5,349 nt of DNA from Gammaproteobacteria bacterium (lineage in GTDB: Bacteria > Pseudomonadota > Gammaproteobacteria > S012-40): NCBI GenBank assembly GCA_029857925.1, contig JAOUGF010000189.1:1-5349 (forward strand), written 5' to 3'. This document shows, piece by piece, positions 1 through 4,897 of this stretch; the first letter of the stretch is position 1; the number at the start of each line of letters is the position of its first letter. A program made the translations under genes and the position numbers. The notes below the pieces were generated by a model. The model saw nothing but the letters and a program-made list of their open reading frames with translations. It was not told the origin of the DNA and made no database searches.

Positions 1-205
1 GATAGGCCGGTGCCATAGGGATGTCACCGGCAAACGCCAACCCGCCCGGCGTAGGCTTGACAAACAGCCGGTTGTCACAGGCCAGCGCGACAACCTTGCC
101 GGAATAATAAATTGCGTATTCTCCGAACATCTTTTTAAACGTGACCGTACACGCCGGGTGTAGTTGGTCTACGATGTATTCAACAAAGCTCAAGTCCGTC
201 GCCAT
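1..205 (-). CDS. TfoX N-terminal-domain protein, partial (C-terminus beyond the left edge)
   Basis: The 68 visible residues begin MATDLSFVEYIVDQL and contain KKMFGEYAIYYSGKVVAL (about residues 24-41) followed by CDNRLFVKPT (43-52). This is the characteristic N-terminal pattern of the TfoX/Sxy N-terminal domain. In Haemophilus and E. coli, TfoX/Sxy activates competence genes together with CRP. Short proteins carrying only the N-terminal domain are common in proteobacteria and mostly have no assigned role. Family members of this kind are roughly 100-115 residues, so about 40 are probably missing; whether a C-terminal TfoX domain follows cannot be seen. The ATG at 205-203 is preceded by GAGG with a 7-base spacer, which supports the start. 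The gene lies downstream of the cytochrome c' gene on the same strand with a 168-base gap, so it is probably transcribed on its own. The family call is firm; a competence role is not implied. Confidence 0.85.
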   Translation of the reverse strand, partial: MATDLSFVEYIVDQLHPACTVTFKKMFGEYAIYYSGKVVALACDNRLFVKPTPGGLAFAGDIPMAPAY

Positions 206-322
206 CGCGGTGCCTCGCTCAGATGAGGGTGGTTGCCAGTGTACCCCATTCTATCATCGTAGCGCATGGTTTACGGAACGTCCGAAATTGAACAATAAAT
301 ATCATACTATGTTTCTGTAGTG

Positions 323-346
323 TGACATGTCCCGATTGCAATGTCA
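323..346. repeat. Inverted repeat TGACAT-N12-ATGTCA between the cytochrome c' and TfoX-N genes
   Basis: Six-base perfect arms lie at 323-328 and 341-346. A further GTGAC (322-326) has a displaced match GTCAC at 347-351. The repeat is 28 bases past the cytochrome c' stop codon and about 118 bases upstream of the TfoX-N start. It could be a weak transcription end for the cytochrome gene or an operator for the TfoX-N gene. No run of T follows it in the minus-strand direction, so it is not a standard intrinsic terminator. Apart from this repeat I see nothing convincing in the 206-373 spacer. Confidence 0.25.
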
Positions 347-373
347 GTCACCGCTTCGCGTTTTGATTGTTGG

Positions 374-838
374 CTAGTCTTTTGTACGAAAGTCGTCATG
401 ACATGATTTACAAACCTTTTGTACTTTTTCGAATTGCGATTTTAATGTGCCGACATCGCCGTCGGAGGCGACCTTGGCTAGCTCGTTGGCCTCACGCCTG
501 AGGTCTGCGAAATATTTTTTCACCTGTTCGCCCTCTTTGAAAAACTCCGGTTTTACGCGAGTCTCCTTCCATCCCTTGCCGGTTTGAGTATCTGTGGAAA
601 ATAGGGTGTCTATTCCGGAGTTGGCGGTCGCGGCGATCAGTTGGGCGGCGCCGATGACCTGTTCCCTGTTGAAAGACTGTGGACTGTCTATGACTTGGGT
701 TTTTATCTTTGCCATATTCCAACGCATGAAGGTGTAGCCGGATTGGCGGTATGTAATCTTTTCTTCGGGTTTGAGTTCGGCGCCGAAAGCGGCGGTGAGT
801 GTGGATAGTACGAAAATAATAACAACGGATTTTAACAT
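374..838 (-). CDS. Cytochrome c' (class II c-type cytochrome), exported
   Basis: The protein has 154 residues. Residues 1-20 form a signal peptide (MLKSVVIIF... ending AAFGA before ELKPEE), leaving a mature protein of about 134 residues, normal for the family. The C-terminus carries the haem c attachment motif CKSCH (C143, C146, H147) followed by R151. The CxxCHxxxR arrangement near the C-terminus is typical of cytochrome c', where the His is the proximal ligand and the Arg lies near it. The N-terminal segment YRQSGYTFMRWNM (30-42) matches the family's first helix, which lines the distal haem pocket. The expected fold is a four-helix bundle in the periplasm, with haem attached by the Ccm machinery. 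Members of the family bind NO and CO at five-coordinate haem, and some protect against nitrosative stress; the role here is inferred only. An in-frame ATG at 964 would add 42 residues ahead of the signal peptide and is rejected in favour of 838, which has a good ribosome binding site. The gene is divergent from the sirB2-like gene. Confidence 0.93.
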   Translation of the reverse strand: MLKSVVIIFVLSTLTAAFGAELKPEEKITYRQSGYTFMRWNMAKIKTQVIDSPQSFNREQVIGAAQLIAATANSGIDTLFSTDTQTGKGWKETRVKPEFFKEGEQVKKYFADLRREANELAKVASDGDVGTLKSQFEKVQKVCKSCHDDFRTKD

Positions 839-845
839 AATTAAA

Positions 846-851
846 CCTCTT
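846..851 (-). promoter_or_regulatory. Ribosome binding site that fixes the cytochrome c' start
   Basis: On the minus strand AAGAGG is followed by a 7-base spacer (TTTAATT) and then the ATG at 838-836. Together with the signal peptide that begins exactly here, it decides against the longer reading frame starting at 964. Confidence 0.75.
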
Positions 852-1000
852 AAAAGTAGTGTGAATCCGGAAAAGTTTAGGCGCGTGGTCATCGCAAAAT
901 GGGATTGAGAATTTTTCGTGATAAAGATCGCAGTTGTTACGCTGGTCGAGCCGCTTTGCGGCACTCACGATGGAATGATTTTGACGCGAGCATATCTTCC

Positions 1001-1054
1001 TGCACAGCGTTAAGTGCGCCGACGCGACTGTGTAAATGCACAGCGCTGAGTGTA
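1001..1054. repeat. Pair of imperfect 17-base direct repeats (37-base period)
   Basis: TGCACAGCGTTAAGTGC at 1001-1017 is repeated as TGCACAGCGCTGAGTGT at 1038-1054, with 14 of 17 positions identical. The second copy overlaps the right arm of the CTGT-N8-ACAG palindrome and contains the 8-base palindrome CAGCGCTG (1041-1048). The repeats lie in the 333-base spacer between the divergent cytochrome c' and sirB2-like genes. I found no gene in this spacer. The arrangement suggests protein binding sites, but no known regulator is recognised. Confidence 0.5.
1024..1043. promoter_or_regulatory. Palindromic element, copy 1 (GCGACTGTG-TAA-ATGCACAG)
   Basis: The 16-base core at 1028-1043 reads CTGT-N8-ACAG, with 5-base perfect arms CTGTG and CACAG. 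The whole 20-base stretch matches 3914-3933 at 17 of 20 positions; the only differences are three adjacent central bases (TAA here, CCG there). It lies about 190 bases upstream of the cytochrome c' start and about 130 bases upstream of the sirB2-like start. The spacing of the half-sites equals that of the LexA box (CTGT-N8-ACAG), but neither neighbouring gene is a usual SOS gene. It is best described as a candidate operator for an unidentified dimeric regulator. Confidence 0.45.
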
Positions 1055-1122
1055 TGGCCGGTTGATGATCGTGCGGGAAAAGTGAGGGTCAAAAACAGGT
1101 GCACGACTCGCATCCGATGGTT

Positions 1123-1128
1123 TAAAAT
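1123..1128 (+). promoter_or_regulatory. Candidate -10 element for the sirB2-like gene
   Basis: TAAAAT matches the sigma-70 -10 consensus at five of six positions and lies 43 bases before the chosen ATG. No good -35 is present at 16-18 bases upstream (the best is TGCACG at 1100-1105). This is a weak call based on the -10 only. Confidence 0.25.
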
Positions 1129-1171
1129 GCGGGTGATTAACGTCGGAATGTCTGTGCTTGGTGGCATCACT

Positions 1172-1540
1172 ATGTGGTTCTTGAAATCTATTCATGTGTT
1201 TACCGTGATATTGAGCGGCGGTTTGTTTGTATTACGCGGTTGGTGGCAGTGGACATCGTCACCGCAGCGCGACCGACGCTGGGTGCGCATCCTGCCGCAT
1301 ACGAATGACACGCTGTTATTAGTGTCCGCGCTTTTACTGGCGTGGCGCATACAACAGTATCCGTTTGTGGATACCTGGCTGACGGCGAAGGTGGTGGCGT
1401 TAGTGGCGTATATCGCGCTGGGGATGATCGCGATGCATTACGGGCGTACCCGGGGGCAGCGCGCGTTGGCGTGGTGCACGGCGGTCGGTGTGTATGTGTA
1501 TATCGTGGGTGTCGCGATCAGTAAGTCACCGGCGTGGTAG
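1172..1540 (+). CDS. SirB2-family integral membrane protein
   Basis: The protein has 122 residues and is almost entirely hydrophobic. Four membrane segments can be seen at about 5-23, 43-60, 70-90 and 98-116. Family-typical stretches are LRGWWQW (21-27), WVRILPHTNDTLLL (37-50), YPFVDTWLTAKVVAL (63-77) and GRTRGQRALAW (91-101), ending in VGVAISKSP. These match the SirB2 family, first named as an up-regulator of invasion genes in Salmonella; its biochemical function is unknown, and in most bacteria the name says nothing about virulence. The length fits the family's usual 120-130 residues from the ATG at 1172, which has only a weak ribosome binding sequence (GGTGG about 7 bases upstream). An ATG at 1148 would add eight residues and is the main alternative; starts further upstream add non-homologous arginine-rich sequence. 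The gene is divergent from the cytochrome c' gene and convergent with the two-component operon. Confidence 0.9.
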   Translation: MWFLKSIHVFTVILSGGLFVLRGWWQWTSSPQRDRRWVRILPHTNDTLLLVSALLLAWRIQQYPFVDTWLTAKVVALVAYIALGMIAMHYGRTRGQRALAWCTAVGVYVYIVGVAISKSPAW

Positions 1541-1559
1541 GTGGGTGTAACCCGCGGGA

Positions 1560-1614
1560 ACGCGATCCTAATCTTGTGGGAATCTCTAAAAATTCGCTGA
1601 GAGGCGCATCGCGT
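1560..1614. repeat. Long-range inverted repeat ACGCGAT / ATCGCGT in the convergent spacer
   Basis: Seven-base perfect arms at 1560-1566 and 1608-1614 enclose 41 bases. Inside them is a smaller complementary pair, TCTC (1583-1586) and GAGA (1599-1602). Just upstream are small palindromes, GGGT-GTA-ACCC (1544-1554) and CCCGCGGG (1551-1558). The block begins a few bases after the sirB2-like stop codon, so it may fold at the end of that transcript. No T-run follows, so it is not a clear intrinsic terminator. I see no gene in the 1541-1722 spacer. Confidence 0.3.
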
Positions 1615-1722
1615 CGTTGAAAAGGGTCGAAAAATGCTCAGATATGTCAAGCCTTTGTGGCAACGTGTAAACTGCGCTTTTTCGCCCCTTTCCGCCTAGC
1701 GCTGCATCCCCTGATCGAATTT

Positions 1723-2460
1723 TTAGAGGTTCCCTTGTCTGATAAGCCGTCTATGCGCTAGCCAATCCTCCAAGCGTTGTTCTTCCCTTTTTAATTCATA
1801 CGGGTTGATTAAACCGCGTTGCAACGCCAATGCAACGGCACGTGTGCGGATATTTAGCAATTCGGACACATTGGGATTCGCGGCGGGTTCCATGTTGGCG
1901 CCGAGTTTTGCGTAAATTGACTGAAGGCGATTTTGTACGCCGCGCCGCGACAAAAAGCGTCGTTCCGCGATCGTATTATCTGTTAAGCCCAATGCAATAT
2001 CGACTAAAACATCATACTCAGCATCGGTGATGCATTCATGGCGTCGTTGTTGACGTGCTTGTACGCTGCGTACGCAAGGATCTATCCAGCACTGACATTC
2101 ATTAAACACGGCGTGCGCTGCGCGGGTCAGCGTTTCCGCGGTGTTGTTCTTGAGCACATATCCGTATACCGTTTCCGCGGGAACGAGTTTGAAAAGCGCG
2201 CGCACGTAGGCTTCATCACTGTGGTGCGACCAAAATAGGATGCGCGCGTGCGGGTGTTTAGACCATACAGTGCGCGCGAGCTCTATGCCATTGCCGTCGG
2301 GCATTTGGATGTCGGTGACGATCCACGGTGCGTCTTTGCCCCTGCAAGCGTTCAGCGCCTCGTGTGCATTGGCGGTGATGATGGGCTGATATTGGTGCAG
2401 AATTTCGCCGATATAGATCCTGTCGCGGGGATGGTCATCGGCAATGATGAGCGTGTTCAT
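1723..2460 (-). CDS. Response regulator, NarL/LuxR type, partner of the adjacent kinase
   Basis: The protein has 245 residues. Residues 1-120 are a receiver domain: the acidic pair D8/D9, the phospho-acceptor D50 in VTDIQMPDGNG, S78 in the conserved Ser/Thr position and K104 in VLKN are all present. Residues about 142-218 form a LuxR-type helix-turn-helix: ITDAEYDVLVDIALGLTDN, then TIAERRFLSRRGVQNRL, then YAKLGA, ending RAVALALQRGLI. Two oddities stand out. About a dozen extra residues (roughly 191-204, EPAANPNVSELLNI) sit between KLGAN and the last helix, where NarL-type domains usually pass directly into RTEA-like sequence. A charged tail of about 27 residues (219-245) follows the domain. 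The ATG overlaps the kinase stop codon (ATGA), so translation is probably coupled. It should act as a phosphorylation-dependent transcription factor; its targets are unknown. The receiver and HTH calls are firm. Confidence 0.93.
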   Translation of the reverse strand: MNTLIIADDHPRDRIYIGEILHQYQPIITANAHEALNACRGKDAPWIVTDIQMPDGNGIELARTVWSKHPHARILFWSHHSDEAYVRALFKLVPAETVYGYVLKNNTAETLTRAAHAVFNECQCWIDPCVRSVQARQQRRHECITDAEYDVLVDIALGLTDNTIAERRFLSRRGVQNRLQSIYAKLGANMEPAANPNVSELLNIRTRAVALALQRGLINPYELKREEQRLEDWLAHRRLIRQGNL

Positions 2461-3827
2461 TGTGGATGCGCCACGGGTAGCAGGATTTCAACGCAAGTGC
2501 CGTTACCAAAGCGTGACGCACGCCACTGACACGTTGCGCCCATCACGCGTGCGCGCTCTGTCATGTTCGGTCGTCCGTGGCCGGGCGCGGCCTCGTTTTC
2601 GCGCATGCCGATGCCGTTATCTTCCACAGTCACAATCATCGTGTCATCGACGGTGCGCATGCTGATCTCAAAACGATCGCAGCGGGCGTGTTTGAGTATG
2701 TTGGTGACGGCCTCTGTGACAATTCTGAAAACATTCAATTTGTAGCTATTGGGCAGTCTGGTCTCGAGTTGCGGATCAAAATCAAAATGCCATTTTGGAA
2801 ATTGCGGACGCCCGCTATGGCGCTTTAAAAAAGATTCTAACGCCGATTCCAATCCCAATGTTTCTAACACCTGGGGATGTAAATCGTCTATCGTCCGACG
2901 CAAATGGCATATCACATCATTCACCGCCGTGTGCAGCGCCTCTAACTCCTGCCGTGTCACGGGCGAGTTCAGTGCCAGTTCCAACTGACGGTGGACGGCC
3001 GTGAGATCTGCGAGCACGCTATCGTGCATTTCCATCGCGATACGGCGACGTTCCTTTTCCGCACCGATAAATGCGCTTTCCACCCCGTGGGCATGTGACA
3101 GCCGGGTGCGCAGCGCGTGAAGGCAGCCTTCCAGCGCGGCGATTTCGTCATGCGGTCGCGCTGTGGTATGCGCGGCCGGGGCGGGCGTGCAGACGTCGTC
3201 GACGATTTCACGTAAGCCGCGCAGCCGTTTGCGCAGCGCACGCAACCCCCAAAGCGACAGCGCAAGTGCCAGCACGATGCAAGATATCAATGCCGTTGTC
3301 AACAAGGTGGTCAGTCGCTCGCTGACCTGTACCAATTGACGGTGATTGGTAATGAATGCGGTGCGGCGTTGTGCGGAAAATATTTTATATTGATAGTCCA
3401 GCGGAGGTTGCAATAATTGCAGAAATGACGCGTATGCTGCGGGTAGTGCGGTCTCTGGTTGGCGCAATAGTGGTGTATTCGTGTTGATCAACTGCTGCAA
3501 TTCTGCGCTTGCGCGCGTGAAAAATATCGGGTCTAGCAGGCTGTCCGCCAAAAGACGAGACTGTTCAAGATAATCAAAATAGTGGTCGTCCTGTTGGAAG
3601 TCGCGCGCGGAAGAAATCGACTGGAGAATCTGTTGCAGACGCGTGCTACCTGCGGCGGCGGTATGTACGCGGTCCGACGCGATTTCCCATAGTCTCGCGG
3701 CCTCGTTGGATCGGTTTATATTGGAGATTTCCATCAACGTGTATACCACCAACGCGGCGAGCAACGCGATAATGATAAAGGGCGCAAGGATGAATTGGCT
3801 GCGAAATGATAATTGAATCTTGGGCAT
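2457..3827 (-). CDS. Membrane sensor histidine kinase, NarX/UhpB type (HisKA_3)
   Basis: The protein has 456 residues. TM1 is at about 12-32 and TM2 at about 173-195, enclosing a roughly 140-residue periplasmic sensor region that looks all-helical and that I cannot assign to a named family. A HAMP-like linker follows (about 194-245, with DEIAALEGCLHALRTRL). The dimerisation domain carries the HisKA_3 H-box EKERRRIAMEMHDSVLADL with phospho-acceptor H268, and a later helix TIDDLHPQVLETLGLESAL (312-330). The ATPase domain has the N-box FRIVTEAVTNILKHA (367-381; E372, N376), the G1 box VEDNGIGM (401-408) and a G2 box GHGRPNMTERA (417-427). All catalytic motifs are intact, so an active kinase is expected. 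It is the first gene of a two-gene operon with the response regulator. The ATG at 3827 has no obvious Shine-Dalgarno sequence (CGACCGGCC precedes it), yet no other ATG, GTG or TTG occurs in frame before an upstream stop at 3872-3870, and later Met codons would lose TM1. The input signal is unknown. Confidence 0.93.
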   Translation of the reverse strand: MPKIQLSFRSQFILAPFIIIALLAALVVYTLMEISNINRSNEAARLWEIASDRVHTAAAGSTRLQQILQSISSARDFQQDDHYFDYLEQSRLLADSLLDPIFFTRASAELQQLINTNTPLLRQPETALPAAYASFLQLLQPPLDYQYKIFSAQRRTAFITNHRQLVQVSERLTTLLTTALISCIVLALALSLWGLRALRKRLRGLREIVDDVCTPAPAAHTTARPHDEIAALEGCLHALRTRLSHAHGVESAFIGAEKERRRIAMEMHDSVLADLTAVHRQLELALNSPVTRQELEALHTAVNDVICHLRRTIDDLHPQVLETLGLESALESFLKRHSGRPQFPKWHFDFDPQLETRLPNSYKLNVFRIVTEAVTNILKHARCDRFEISMRTVDDTMIVTVEDNGIGMRENEAAPGHGRPNMTERARVMGATCQWRASRFGNGTCVEILLPVAHPQ

Positions 3828-3859
3828 GGCCGGTCGAAAGGGGTAACTAATATGTTGTG

Positions 3860-3882
3860 GCTGTAATATTCATGCATACAGC
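3860..3882. promoter_or_regulatory. Inverted repeat GCTGTA-N11-TACAGC in front of the kinase gene
   Basis: Perfect 6-base arms lie at 3860-3865 and 3877-3882, with ATGCAT (3871-3876 region) in the spacer. The repeat is 33-55 bases upstream of the kinase ATG. On the minus strand a TATAGT (3895-3890), a good -10 match, lies directly before it, which would put a transcription start close to 3883, next to the repeat. No convincing -35 was found. The site would suit a repressor or autoregulation of the two-component operon; the binding protein is unknown. Confidence 0.35.
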
Positions 3883-3913
3883 GTACACCACTATACCTTA
3901 AATAAGCCAAAAG

Positions 3914-3934
3914 GCGACTGTGCCGATGCACAGT
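3914..3934. promoter_or_regulatory. Palindromic element, copy 2 (GCGACTGTG-CCG-ATGCACAG)
   Basis: This copy has the better symmetry: ACTGTGC (3917-3923) and GCACAGT (3928-3934) are perfect 7-base arms around CGAT. It shares 17 of 20 bases with the copy at 1024-1043. It lies about 90 bases upstream of the kinase start and about 100 bases upstream of the hydrolase start, in the divergent spacer 3828-4037. It is also about 20 bases upstream of the TATAGT -10 candidate for the kinase operon, a position suited to a regulator acting near the -35 region. The four T that follow on the plus strand resemble a terminator tail, but no plus-strand gene precedes it, so an operator is more likely. Confidence 0.5.
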
Positions 3935-4037
3935 TTTGGAGGTGCGGCTACCGCTGGTCGTTAACTCAATAGCACTGTAATGTCATAACCTTAGGGTTCA
4001 TTCTACATTTAACGCGGCGCGAGGGGCGGTAAACAAG

Positions 4038-4781
4038 ATGCATCATTTTGGCATATTTGTGACGTATGTATTGGCGTTGTGGGTTTTCAGCGGAACTTGC
4101 GTGGCGGAGTCCGCGGACTATGCGCGCGAACAACGCTGGGCCGAGGAGATTACACCGGGGGTTATCGTCGGTGAGATGGTCTATCTTACGCAGAAAAACG
4201 GGCATAAATTTTTAAGTTTGTATGCCCCGGCCGCAGGTGCGAAGACGGCGGTGGTGGTCGTGCATGGGATGGGTCTGCACCCAGACTGGGATATGATAGG
4301 CACGTTGCGTCAACGCCTGGTTGTTGACGGGTTTTCCACGCTATCGGTGCAAATGCCCGTGCGTGCGGCGGACGCCAAGCCGGAGGAATATTCGGAATTG
4401 TTTTCCGAGGCGGTGGAACGCCTGCAGCGTGCGGTGGCGTATCTGCGCGCGCAATCCTACACGCGTGTCGCTATAGTGTCACATAGCCTTGGTTCACGTA
4501 TGAGCCGCGTGTATATGGCCACACAACCGCCTGACGTTGATTCGTGGGTCGCGATCAGTTTGACGCGGGGTGACATCTACGCCGGTATCGCAGTGCCGGT
4601 CTTAGACCTTTACGGTGAGCGTGACCTTGACCATGTGCTCAACGCGGCGGCGAGCCGTAAGGCCTCGTTCCAGCACTCGTCGTCGCGGCAACAGGTGGTG
4701 CCGAATGCCGATCATTTTTTCGTGTCGCAAGAGCGGGTGATGATAGACGCGGTGCGGGATTTTCTGCGGGAAAAACGTTAA
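4038..4781 (+). CDS. Secreted alpha/beta-hydrolase-fold protein, DUF3530-like
   Basis: The protein has 247 residues. Residues 1-23 are a signal peptide (ending GTCVA before ESADY), so it should act in the periplasm or outside. The fold is shown by the oxyanion-region strand VVVVHGMGLHPDW (72-84), a nucleophile elbow SHSLGSRM (148-155) with S150, a strand ending in LDLYGERD (189-196) with D196 as the likely acid, and PNADHFF (222-228) with H226. All three catalytic-triad candidates are in the usual order. The HG.GLHPDWD and LRQRLVVDGFSTLSVQMP segments resemble the DUF3530 family of proteobacteria, whose substrate is not known. The elbow has Ser where the classical GxSxG has its first Gly. The ATG at 4038 is preceded by GAGGGGCGGT, 8-17 bases upstream, a somewhat distant ribosome binding site. 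The gene diverges from the kinase operon and may be regulated with it. I am sure of the fold, fairly sure of the family and give no substrate. Confidence 0.85.
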   Translation: MHHFGIFVTYVLALWVFSGTCVAESADYAREQRWAEEITPGVIVGEMVYLTQKNGHKFLSLYAPAAGAKTAVVVVHGMGLHPDWDMIGTLRQRLVVDGFSTLSVQMPVRAADAKPEEYSELFSEAVERLQRAVAYLRAQSYTRVAIVSHSLGSRMSRVYMATQPPDVDSWVAISLTRGDIYAGIAVPVLDLYGERDLDHVLNAAASRKASFQHSSSRQQVVPNADHFFVSQERVMIDAVRDFLREKR

Positions 4782-4865
4782 TTTTGACAGGTGCCGATGT
4801 TGAGTGATGCGCGCGTTGCCGCCGACATCTTGTACGCGACGCGCTGGCGCCGGTACGCCACAAAC

Positions 4866-4891
4866 GAGAGCGTCACCGAGGCGACGCTCTC
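4866..4891. terminator. Stem-loop between convergent genes, probable transcription terminator
   Basis: GAGAGCGTC (4866-4874) and GACGCTCTC (4883-4891) are perfect 9-base arms with an 8-base loop. On the minus strand the stem begins 6 bases after the SPFH stop codon and is followed by GTTTGTGG, a weak U-tract. On the plus strand it lies 84 bases after the hydrolase stop codon and is followed by AGTCGGTTATTT. Its position between convergent genes suggests it ends SPFH transcription and perhaps also hydrolase transcription. Confidence 0.65.
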
Positions 4892-4897
4892 AGTCGG

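Noticed and set aside
352..364. CGCTTCGCG followed by TTTT as a terminator
   Set aside because: The stem has only three base pairs, and the T-run is on the strand opposite to the neighbouring genes.
839..964. N-terminal extension of the cytochrome c' reading frame to the ATG at 964
   Set aside because: The extension would bury the signal peptide 42 residues inside the protein, while the ATG at 838 starts a textbook signal peptide and has AAGAGG at 7 bases.
492..968. 158-residue minus-strand frame overlapping the cytochrome c' gene
   Set aside because: It lies in another frame of a well-identified gene, and its Arg/His-rich composition is typical of a shadow frame.
1028..1043. CRP or FNR binding site at the palindromes (TGTG...CACA)
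   Set aside because: TGTG and CACA are separated by 6 bases here; CRP sites (TGTGA-N6-TCACA) need 8 between them, and the half-sites do not match the FNR TTGAT-N4-ATCAA pattern.
899..1171. Upstream extension of the sirB2-like frame from the ATG at 899
   Set aside because: The added 91 residues are rich in Arg, Cys and Ser without family similarity, and cross the repeat-containing spacer; the family length fits the start at 1172.
2969..3265. 98-residue frame inside the kinase gene
   Set aside because: Another frame of the intact kinase, with Arg/Cys-rich composition and no recognisable motif.
3914..3938. Intrinsic terminator on the plus strand (hairpin followed by TTTT)
   Set aside because: No plus-strand gene precedes it; the sequence upstream is the promoter region of the minus-strand kinase operon, and the T-run is only four bases.
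4092..4110. Lipoprotein signal in the hydrolase (Cys21)
   Set aside because: The residues before the Cys are S-G-T, not a lipobox of the L-A/S-G/A-C type; cleavage after VA at residue 23 by signal peptidase I fits better.
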